Below are positions 1 through 4,753 of a DNA stretch of 8,649 bases, piece by piece (the first letter of the stretch is position 1; every line of letters starts with the position of its first letter). This DNA is from Alkalibaculum bacchi (GTDB taxonomy: Bacteria > Bacillota > Clostridia > Eubacteriales > Alkalibacteraceae). The notes below the pieces were generated by a model. That model was given only the letters and a program-made list of their open reading frames with translations. It ran no database searches and was not told where the DNA came from. The position numbers were made by a program, and so were the translations under genes. Where the stretch lies: positions 1-8,649 of the forward strand of contig NZ_CALNCS010000222.1 of the NCBI RefSeq assembly GCF_937875145.1. Direction: 5' to 3'.

Positions 1-1591
1 TATCTGTACAAGTACCAAAGCTCAATACTGGAGGTATTCCTAAAGCTTTGCAAACACCTTTTAAACCCTCTCCAGCCATGTCTGCAGCCTCTAGGCTACA
101 AAGTCCAGCTACTTCTAAACCATGGTTACCGCAACCACCAGCAACAACTAAAATATCCCGTTCTATTAATTCTCTAGTAAGATTTACGGTATTCCAGTCT
201 TGTGGGCCGTTTCTTAATGTAGAACAGTTTGCAAGAGCTACAATTCCCTTGATTTGTCCCTTTGAAATTACATCTACTAGAGTGTTTAAATCATTGCCAA
301 TAGCACCTAATACTGCTTCAGTAGAAAAACCTGCAATTGCCTTTTGTACATGTTTTGGTACCATTGGAGTAATTTTACCATGTCTCTTTTTAAAGTTCTC
401 TATAGCTAATTCGATGCATTTATCTGCCATTTCATCTGCTTTTGAAGGATAGTATGGCAGATTGGTTTCACAACCAGGTACTCCGATAATCGTGCTTACA
501 CTAATAAGAGCTACTTGATATTTTTCTGCATATTGATCAATCGCTGGAGGAGAACAGTTTTCTTCCATAACCAGCGCATCTACAGTTCCAGTTGCTAAAA
601 ATGGCTCGATAGAAAGCCAATTGCCCATTAAACCTACAAAGACATCGTCGACTTCAAATCTTTGTAGTAATTCTTGCCCTGTTTCAATGGAACCAACAAT
701 TCGAAGACCTTTTGCACCAGCCTTCCTGGCCATTTCTTGATATTCTGCTTTTTTTGCCTTTTGCAAGGTAGCAACGCCAATCCAAGGTTGATGACCATTA
801 AAAGCAATATTTACATAATTAGGATCCATAATCCCTAAGTCTACATTTACTTCATGAGGCATAGGTGTTCCAAATAAAATATCCTGAGTCATTTCCAAGC
901 CTATTTGAGCAGTGTAAATAGTAGAAAGACCAAGTCGCAGAGCTTTTTTTGCTAAAGAAACATAATCTCCATCTACATTTGTCAAGCAACTTGCAATGGC
1001 GTTTTGAACTTCATGCTCGACACCACAAGGATAGATATGAAGGTTTCTCCAAACATCATGGCGTTTTTTAGGCGCATAAGCCTTAACCATTAAGCTTTCT
1101 TCATCCGGAGTTACTTTCATTTCTTTGTCAAAGAGATCGGCTAGTTGAATAGCCATAGCATTTACATCTTGGTTTGTGTCGATTCCAAGAGTTGCACACA
1201 TAGATTTCAACTTATCTACATCCTTAATTTTAAAGGATGTTTTTCCTTCAGCAGTGGCTTTTAAAGTTCTAAAAGCTTCATAAGCGTGGTGTCCATAAGT
1301 GGCAGCACCCATGATATTATGCATAAGGAAATTTCTCATAGCCATTGCATCTGGTCCAATACCACAAACTCCTTTGGTAGCTCCTGTCTTTTCATTAATA
1401 CGGCAAGGACCTTGCGTACATAGTTGACAGCTTATTCCTTCTAAACAAAATTTGCAGCGTATTTTTTCTTGCTCTGACCATCTTGAAAATACGCTAGAAA
1501 GGCCATCTGTTTGAATTCTCCTTAACATTTCTTCAACTGAATCGTGGTAGCTGACTCTACCTTCCATTTTTTCTAAAATTGTCTCAGACAT
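1..1591 (-). CDS. cooS: CooS-type anaerobic Ni-Fe carbon monoxide dehydrogenase, noncanonical (hybrid-cluster-like) C-cluster; 3' end outside window
   Basis: My translation gives 530 codons from ATG 1591; the family is usually about 630 residues, so the C-terminus is missing only because the window ends. The start has GGAGG five bases upstream. N-terminal cysteines are C46/C49 (CX2C, intersubunit D-cluster) and C55, C58, C63, C76 (B-cluster [4Fe-4S]). Active-cluster ligands read H267 (NGHQP), C346 (EENCSPP), C456 (ANCST), C487 (GGCGNHG) and C528 (GTCTD). The position equivalent to Cys295 of C. hydrogenoformans CODH-II, normally in a CCTGNE motif, reads IETGQE, so E303 replaces the cysteine. 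Canonical CooS is a cytoplasmic homodimer interconverting CO and CO2. A Cys-to-Glu change gives a ligand set like hybrid cluster protein and like the CooS-V type, so CO oxidation should not be assumed. Family assignment is secure; activity is inferred. Confidence 0.93.
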   Translation of the reverse strand, partial: MSETILEKMEGRVSYHDSVEEMLRRIQTDGLSSVFSRWSEQEKIRCKFCLEGISCQLCTQGPCRINEKTGATKGVCGIGPDAMAMRNFLMHNIMGAATYGHHAYEAFRTLKATAEGKTSFKIKDVDKLKSMCATLGIDTNQDVNAMAIQLADLFDKEMKVTPDEESLMVKAYAPKKRHDVWRNLHIYPCGVEHEVQNAIASCLTNVDGDYVSLAKKALRLGLSTIYTAQIGLEMTQDILFGTPMPHEVNVDLGIMDPNYVNIAFNGHQPWIGVATLQKAKKAEYQEMARKAGAKGLRIVGSIETGQELLQRFEVDDVFVGLMGNWLSIEPFLATGTVDALVMEENCSPPAIDQYAEKYQVALISVSTIIGVPGCETNLPYYPSKADEMADKCIELAIENFKKRHGKITPMVPKHVQKAIAGFSTEAVLGAIGNDLNTLVDVISKGQIKGIVALANCSTLRNGPQDWNTVNLTRELIERDILVVAGGCGNHGLEVAGLCSLEAADMAGEGLKGVCKALGIPPVLSFGTCTD

Positions 1592-1614
1592 TAGTTCCTC
1601 CTCATTTCATTAAA

Positions 1615-1636
1615 TACTAAGATTTCACCCTTAGTA
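1615..1636 (-). promoter_or_regulatory. 22-bp inverted repeat upstream of cooS, possible operator
   Basis: TACTAAG (1615-1621) and CTTAGTA (1630-1636) are perfect 7-bp arms around 8 bases. The repeat lies 23 bases before the cooS start codon, just upstream of the ribosome site. The 22-bp width suits a dimeric regulator such as a CRP/FNR-type protein, but the arms match no consensus I know. A weak RNA hairpin is the alternative. No convincing sigma-A promoter is visible in the 94-base gap, so cooS may be transcribed with the upstream methyltransferase. Confidence 0.35.
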
Positions 1637-1685
1637 TGCGTTAATCTGTAAATAAAATGAGCAAAAAGAAAAAATAGTTGGAAAA

Positions 1686-2573
1686 TTAATCATTTAATTT
1701 TTGTCCTAATAATATAGTAAACTCTACAGAGATTTCTTGAATGTTTGAATGTAGTACCTGCCGTATTCTTTCTTGAGAGACTTTCCACGATAGAGGAGTC
1801 ATGGAAATTAGATGCTCGAGATTGGTCTTATTTATAGGAGCCTTGTATTCTAGTGAATGAGTGCCTAAGAGCTGATAGTTTTTCTTAAAATGGTTTATAA
1901 CCCTTTCATTAGAGTAAGTTTCTTTCTCTGTTTGATGATAGAAGGTATCTCGCAATTCTCGTAAGTAATGGGATCCTGGCGCAACTTTTATGAGTAAGCC
2001 ATTTTTTTTGAGAATTCTATTAAATTCTGCATAGTTTGAAGGGGATAATACATCTAATATAATATCAAAGCTGTAATCTCTAAAGGGGTTTTTTGTTAAG
2101 TCACCTACACACCAAATGCATTCTTTGTATTCTCTAGAGGCAATATGTATCCCATCCTTAGAAATATCGATACCAATACCTTCATAAGAAATATTTTCAT
2201 TCGATAATTTCTTGATAATTTGAGAGAGATGAGACCCTTCTCCGCAACCTACATCTAATATATTGATTTTTTTTGAGCCTTTAATTTGTTGTAGAGTGAT
2301 GATTTCACTGATTTTTTTAATTAAAGGTGTGAAAAATCCACTTTTACATATAATATTACGAGATTCTAACATAGAACGATTATACTCTGTCTTTACATTG
2401 TGAAGAAGAAAATTGATATACCCGTTTTTTGACAAATCAAAGCAATGATTTTTTTTACATCTTAAGCTATTATATTCTATGATTTCCATACTACTTTCAC
2501 AGATCGGGCATTTAAATACTTTAATATTATTTTTTATCTTCATTTTACCTAAAGGTATTGTTTTATCTTTCAT
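1686..2573 (-). CDS. rlmA: 23S rRNA (guanine-N1)-methyltransferase, RlmA/TlrB family
   Basis: The product is 295 residues from ATG 2573. An N-terminal zinc ribbon has CPIC (C22, C25), C39 and H43, followed by FDLSKNGYINFLL, which corresponds to the FDxAKxGYxNLL signature of RlmA. A Rossmann methyltransferase domain follows with SAM motif I DVGCGEG (about 107-113), then IGIDISKDGI and LKKNGLLIKVAPGSHYLREL. The late MTPLSWKV matches the family's MTPFAW motif. Members methylate N1 of G745 or G748 in helix 35 of 23S rRNA; Gram-positive relatives usually target G748, a site linked to tylosin resistance. An upstream GTG at 2585 would add four residues, but AGAGGTG is well placed for the ATG and too close for the GTG. 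It precedes cooS by 94 bases on the same strand, with no obvious functional link. Confidence 0.85.
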   Translation of the reverse strand: MKDKTIPLGKMKIKNNIKVFKCPICESSMEIIEYNSLRCKKNHCFDLSKNGYINFLLHNVKTEYNRSMLESRNIICKSGFFTPLIKKISEIITLQQIKGSKKINILDVGCGEGSHLSQIIKKLSNENISYEGIGIDISKDGIHIASREYKECIWCVGDLTKNPFRDYSFDIILDVLSPSNYAEFNRILKKNGLLIKVAPGSHYLRELRDTFYHQTEKETYSNERVINHFKKNYQLLGTHSLEYKAPINKTNLEHLISMTPLSWKVSQERIRQVLHSNIQEISVEFTILLGQKLND

Positions 2574-2622
2574 CAATGAACACACCTCTTATTATGAATA
2601 ATTTGAATAGATTAATTCTTTT

Positions 2623-2651
2623 GTTATACATATTAAATACTAAAAAAACAA
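2623..2651 (-). promoter_or_regulatory. Possible sigma-A promoter for rlmA
   Basis: On the minus strand TTGTTT (2651-2646) is followed after 17 bases by TATAAC (2628-2623), which places transcription start near 2616, about 40 bases before the ATG. The match is moderate and the region is very AT-rich, so chance is possible. Confidence 0.35.
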
Positions 2652-2681
2652 ACCAAATTATAAATGCTGTTAAAAATTACC

Positions 2682-2711
2682 TGATTATTTTATTCTTTAC
2701 GAAACATACTA
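2682..2711 (+). promoter_or_regulatory. Sigma-G/sigma-F type forespore promoter for the spore protein gene
   Basis: TGATTA (2682-2687), 17 bases, then CATACTA (2705-2711). The second element fits the CATnnTA -10 consensus of forespore sigma factors exactly, and the first is close to their -35 box. Transcription would start near 2718, leaving a leader of about 24 bases before the ATG at 2742. The regulon fits the gene, since alpha/beta spore proteins are classic sigma-G targets. Confidence 0.65.
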
Positions 2712-2741
2712 TGACTATAACATAAAAAGGAGGCAATAAAA

Positions 2742-2936
2742 ATGAGTAGAAGAAAACAAAAAGCAGGATTAGAACAATTTAAACAAGAGTGTGCAAGAGA
2801 CTTATCAATAAATTTAAAACAAGGTTACAATGGAGACTTAACTTCTAAAGAAGCTGGATCTGTTGGTGGAGAAATGGTTAAGAGAATGGTTAAATCTTAC
2901 GAAGAAAAAACAAATCAAAATCAAAATATGCAGTAG
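2742..2936 (+). CDS. Small acid-soluble spore protein, alpha/beta type
   Basis: A 64-residue protein with a ribosome site GGAGG eight bases before ATG. The C-terminal half contains NGDLTSKEAGSVGGEMVKRMV (residues 30-50), the conserved DNA-binding signature of alpha/beta SASPs. These proteins coat spore DNA in the forespore and protect it from UV, heat and oxidation; the GPR protease degrades them at germination. The expected GPR site (consensus E-[IF]-A-[SQ]-E) aligns with E16-C17-A18-R19-D20, so a cysteine sits at the position after the scissile bond. Cysteine is unusual in this family. The N-terminus is lysine- and arginine-rich. It is a single-gene unit between a forespore promoter and a terminator, divergent from rlmA. 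Confidence 0.92.
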   Translation: MSRRKQKAGLEQFKQECARDLSINLKQGYNGDLTSKEAGSVGGEMVKRMVKSYEEKTNQNQNMQ

Positions 2937-2965
2937 TTATATAATAAGGAAACAGCAATTACGAG

Positions 2966-3001
2966 AGACAAAGGAAGAATAATTATTTCCTTTGTCTTTT
3001 T
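2966..3001 (+). terminator. Rho-independent terminator of the spore protein gene
   Basis: AGACAAAGGAA (2966-2976) pairs perfectly with TTCCTTTGTCT (2987-2997) across a 10-base AT loop, followed by a T run to 3001. It lies 30 bases after the stop codon. Confidence 0.85.
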
Positions 3002-3039
3002 CGTTATAGATTGAACAGTTGGACGGGATAACTTCTTTT

Positions 3040-3086
3040 AGCGGAAAGTGGAATGTTGAAAGCTGAACTCGCCTTTAGGCGAGGAA
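3040..3086 (+). repeat. Dispersed intergenic repeat, family A, copy 1
   Basis: This copy begins AGCGGAAAGTGGAATGTTGA and ends in the perfect hairpin CTCGCC-TTTA-GGCGAG (3068-3083). Related copies are at 3690-3731 and 6111-6133. All copies in this window are outside or at the very end of genes. I see no open reading frame in the element. Confidence 0.6.
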
Positions 3087-3206
3087 TGCTTTGACAACTG
3101 CTTAGCAATCGTTTAACTACCGTTCAACTATTGTTTAAAAGGGGCATAAAACGAGTCGCCAATAGGAATAATATACTCATCATAAAAGAATGAAAGGAGC
3201 ATTTCT

Positions 3207-3416
3207 ATGGCTAATTTTACTGGAACTGTTAAATGGTTTGACAATGATAGAGGCTATGGGTTTATTTCTACAAATGATGGAAAAGATGTTTTTTTGCATC
3301 ATTCTCAAGTGAAAGAAAAAAGCCATGACAAGGATATACACGAAGGGGAAGAACTGACTTTTGATATAAGAGAAGACGAAAAAGGTCCAGCTGCAATTAA
3401 TGTTCAAAAAATGTGA
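3207..3416 (+). CDS. Cold-shock domain protein (CspA family)
   Basis: At 69 residues it has the normal length of a single cold-shock domain. It contains the N-terminal TGTVKWF strand, RNP1-like RGYGFI (15-20) and RNP2-like DVFLHHS (27-33), with the nucleic-acid stacking aromatics W10, F11, Y17, F19, F29 and H31 in place. Such proteins bind single-stranded RNA and DNA in the cytoplasm and keep mRNA unfolded. The ribosome site AAAGGAG is seven bases before ATG. The stop codon overlaps the ribosome site of the next gene, so the two are translated from one message. I see no clear promoter in the repeat-filled region upstream. Confidence 0.93.
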   Translation: MANFTGTVKWFDNDRGYGFISTNDGKDVFLHHSQVKEKSHDKDIHEGEELTFDIREDEKGPAAINVQKM

Positions 3417-3430
3417 GGAGGACAAATTGA

Positions 3431-3640
3431 ATGAATAGAGTACACTATTATGTAATAGGATTACAAAACAATACAGAGAAGACACAAATAAAAAATGCCT
3501 TAGATAAATTAGACGGAGTGCAAATGGTTAATGTAGATCTTGGTCGAGGCTCAATAGAAGTTGGATTTAATGAAGCAACAGGTGAAGATGAAATAAGAAA
3601 GACAATAGAACATACAGCATGTTGTAAAATTAAACAATAG
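3431..3640 (+). CDS. Heavy-metal-associated-like small protein lacking the CXXC motif
   Basis: A 69-residue protein with the pattern of a ferredoxin-like HMA domain: strand HYYVIGL (5-11), helix around 16-27, DGVQMVNVDLGRGSIEVGF (28-46) as two strands, a second helix (52-61), then a short last strand. Copper chaperones of this fold have MxCxxC after the first strand; here that stretch is LQNNTEKTQ, so the usual metal site is absent. Two adjacent cysteines, C64 and C65, lie near the C-terminus instead. GGAGG nine bases before ATG overlaps the preceding cold-shock gene's TGA, which implies coupling. Function is unknown; ligand binding through C64-C65 is speculation. Confidence 0.75.
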   Translation: MNRVHYYVIGLQNNTEKTQIKNALDKLDGVQMVNVDLGRGSIEVGFNEATGEDEIRKTIEHTACCKIKQ

Positions 3641-3689
3641 ATATTTGCACTAAAGAACTTTTAAGTGTAGAGTATAGTAAATAGCTAAA

Positions 3690-3731
3690 AGCGGAATGCG
3701 GAAAGCTGAAAACTCGCCTAAAAGCGAGGTA
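3690..3731 (+). repeat. Dispersed intergenic repeat, family A, copy 2
   Basis: It begins AGCGGAATGCGGAAAGCTGA and ends in the hairpin CTCGC-CTAAAA-GCGAG (3713-3728). The order of blocks matches copy 1 at 3040-3086, with scattered substitutions and a short deletion. It runs directly into the left arm of the family B element. Confidence 0.6.
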
Positions 3732-3735
3732 AAGT

Positions 3736-3893
3736 AAGATCCTTCGCTTATGCTCAGGATGACTAGGTAGTCAACTAGAGCCATCCCTGCGGGTTTTTAG
3801 GTATTGGGACCTTAGCTACTGCTTAAGTCATTCTTGAGCGTAGCGAAGAATCTTGACCCTAAAGGAATATCTTAATACTAATGACTAGCAACT
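3736..3893 (+). repeat. Palindromic dispersed element, family B (inverted arms 3736-3763 and 3827-3854)
   Basis: The reverse complement of 3736-3763 begins GTCATCCTGAGCATAAGCGA and ends GGATCTT; the right arm 3827-3854 begins GTCATTCTTGAGCGTAGCGA and ends GAATCTT. The arms therefore form a long imperfect palindrome around a 63-base centre. The block continues to about 3893 with GACCCTAAAGGAAT, which recurs at 4200-4271. Sequences of the TCATTCTGAGCG...GCGAAGAATCT kind are, as I recall, common dispersed repeats in clostridia and other bacteria. No transposase is present, so this would be a non-autonomous element. Confidence 0.6.
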
Positions 3894-3930
3894 AAAACGT
3901 TTATAGCACTTTAACAGGAGGTGATACAAA

Positions 3931-4107
3931 TTGAAAAACTTTTTTCGAACTGAATTTGATTACGAAGAAGACCCTTATGATCGCCTAGAAGAAATTGTCA
4001 ACAACAAGAGCAAATATGAAGACTTTACGAATAAGTCAACATTAAAAAAAATAGAGTTTGACTATGAAGAAGACCCTTATGAGCCAGAAATCGATTTTGA
4101 AGAATAG
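3931..4107 (+). CDS. Unrecognised acidic microprotein with duplicated EFDYEEDPY motif
   Basis: My translation gives 58 residues from TTG 3931 to TAG 4105-4107. The start is set by AGGAGGTGAT, a near-complete anti-16S match, five bases upstream. The protein begins MKNFFRTEF, and the nine-residue block EFDYEEDPY occurs twice, at 8-16 and 42-50, each followed by an acidic residue. The two DNA copies (3952-3978 and 4054-4080) differ only at synonymous third positions, so the peptide is maintained by selection or the duplication is recent. It is strongly acidic and has no signal peptide, membrane segment or cysteine. I do not recognise a family. It lies alone between two direct copies of the family B block (3825-3893 and 4200-4271). 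Roles as a protein-interaction or cation-binding peptide are guesses. Confidence 0.7.
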   Translation: MKNFFRTEFDYEEDPYDRLEEIVNNKSKYEDFTNKSTLKKIEFDYEEDPYEPEIDFEE

Positions 4108-4199
4108 CTTGAAAACGATAATTAAGAGGTAGTCGAACAATTGTATAATTACTATTCAACTTATCTAAAATCAAGAAGGTGTAAATTAATTTCAAATTC

Positions 4200-4271
4200 A
4201 AGTCATTCTTGAGTACAGTGAAGGATTTTAAGACCCTAAAGGAATGCCTGGTGCTAGTGATTAGAGACCAA
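4200..4271 (+). repeat. Dispersed element, family B, partial second copy
   Basis: This stretch aligns with 3825-3893 over about 70 bases. AAGTCATTCTTGAG is identical, the next block is diverged (AGTGAAGGATTTTAA), CCCTAAAGGAAT is identical, and a tail rich in CTAGTGA/TTAGAGA follows. Only the right-hand arm is present, so this is a partial or decayed copy in direct orientation. It flanks the microprotein gene on its downstream side. Confidence 0.55.
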
Positions 4272-4331
4272 TGGCTAGAGACTAAGATGGCGTTTTCTCG
4301 ATAAATTTCGATTTGTTTTATAAAAAATCTA

Positions 4332-4360
4332 TTTACAAAAACTACTTCATGTGTGATAAT
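4332..4360 (+). promoter_or_regulatory. Sigma-A promoter of the uracil permease leader
   Basis: TTTACA (4332-4337), a 17-base spacer, then GATAAT (4355-4360), preceded by TG one base upstream (TGTGATAAT), an extended -10. Transcription would start near 4367, immediately before the attenuator's first helix at 4372. Confidence 0.75.
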
Positions 4361-4371
4361 AGTGGAAAAGA

Positions 4372-4487
4372 AATCTTTAAACAGGTACAGGGATACCAGT
4401 AAGATTAATATTTCTAGCATGTCACGCTATGACCATGCTCAAAACATGAATTTTAATCTTGCTGCGACACTGCAGCAAGTTTTTTTT
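4372..4487 (+). promoter_or_regulatory. PyrR-type transcription attenuator in the permease leader
   Basis: Three competing structures can be drawn. (1) Anti-antiterminator: AATCTT (4372-4377) pairs with AAGATT (4401-4406), and an upper stem GGTA/TACC (4384-4387, 4394-4397) closes the hexaloop CAGGGA (4388-4393), with unpaired bases on the 5' side. The hexaloop fits CNGNGA, the conserved loop bound by PyrR. (2) Antiterminator: CAGTAAGATTAA (4397-4408) pairs with TTAATCTTGCTG (4453-4464), 12 pairs including one G-U, enclosing a hairpin at 4416-4439. (3) Terminator: CTTGCTGC (4458-4465) with GCAGCAAG (4472-4479), then eight T. Helix 2 excludes both 1 and 3. In known pyr leaders, UMP-bound PyrR stabilises helix 1 and so causes termination. 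The downstream gene is a uracil permease. The closing pair of the loop is A-U rather than the usual C-G. Confidence 0.72.
4458..4487 (+). terminator. Intrinsic terminator of the permease attenuator
   Basis: An eight-pair GC-rich stem CTTGCTGC/GCAGCAAG with loop GACACT, followed by TTTTTTTT (4480-4487). It is the regulated terminator of the leader described at 4372-4487, not the end of an upstream gene. Confidence 0.85.
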
Positions 4488-4699
4488 GCGCGAAACAGCG
4501 AGCCAAGCGAAAGCGTAGCTTTCGATGTAGACGTGTGATGAAACAGACAAACAGCTTGCTGATTTGGCTGTGGAATTACACGGATACGAAATGAAAGCAA
4601 AGCTTTCATTTGGCGAGCATCGCGACCTGAGAATTGGTTTAGCCAATTCTCAGGGGCGGCTTTAGCCAATTCCCGGGGGCTAATGAGCTAATGTCGCAG
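4488..4699 (+). repeat. Hairpin-rich element of unknown nature between attenuator and permease start
   Basis: No gene is credible here. Structures seen: CGAAAGC-GTA-GCTTTCG (4508-4524); a 10-pair hairpin AAATGAAAGC-AAA-GCTTTCATTT (4589-4611); a 12-pair hairpin CCTGAGAATTGG/CCAATTCTCAGG (4626-4637, 4643-4654). The first two hairpins with their flanks are also imperfect reverse complements of each other, and GTGTGAT (4533-4539) can pair with ATTACAC (4575-4581), so 4498-4620 can fold into one long rod. TTTAGCCAATTC occurs twice (4638-4649, 4661-4672) and GCTAATG twice. CTGCGACA at 4462-4469 is the inverse of TGTCGCAG at 4692-4699. It could be a non-autonomous mobile element or a structured RNA; I recognise neither. 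Confidence 0.5.
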
Positions 4700-4753
4700 T
4701 AAAATAACTTATTTCTTTATCCCACTATACCTACCAATTCAAGGAGGAGAATT

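Noticed and set aside
48..452. Plus-strand open frame of 134 codons
   Set aside because: It is antisense to cooS, whose conserved cysteine motifs fix the minus strand as coding. Its low-complexity composition is that of a shadow frame.
3646..3668. Terminator after the HMA-like gene
   Set aside because: CACT/AGTG arms form only a weak, mismatched hairpin and no T run follows.
4025..4420. Minus-strand frame of 131 codons
   Set aside because: It runs through the microprotein gene, the family B repeat and the permease promoter, with no ribosome site or recognisable domain.
4361..4487. Purine (guanine/xanthine) riboswitch upstream of the permease
   Set aside because: Xanthine permeases often have one, but the conserved loop and junction sequences of that aptamer (such as GUUUCUAC) are absent. 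The three-helix switch with a CNGNGA loop fits PyrR attenuation better.
4422..4669. Two overlapping minus-strand frames of 74 and 76 codons and a plus frame at 4353-4538
   Set aside because: They cover the attenuator and the hairpin-rich insert. None has a good ribosome site, and palindromic DNA readily leaves several frames open. Neither product resembles a known protein to me.
4462..4699. Retron-like RNA framed by CTGCGACA and TGTCGCAG
   Set aside because: Inverted ends around a long hairpin recall a retron msr-msd, but no reverse transcriptase is nearby and the left arm is already explained by the terminator.
3000..4750. CRISPR array or tRNA in the repeat-rich region
   Set aside because: Repeats are few, unequally spaced and of different families with no uniform spacers, and no cloverleaf or T-loop motif was found.
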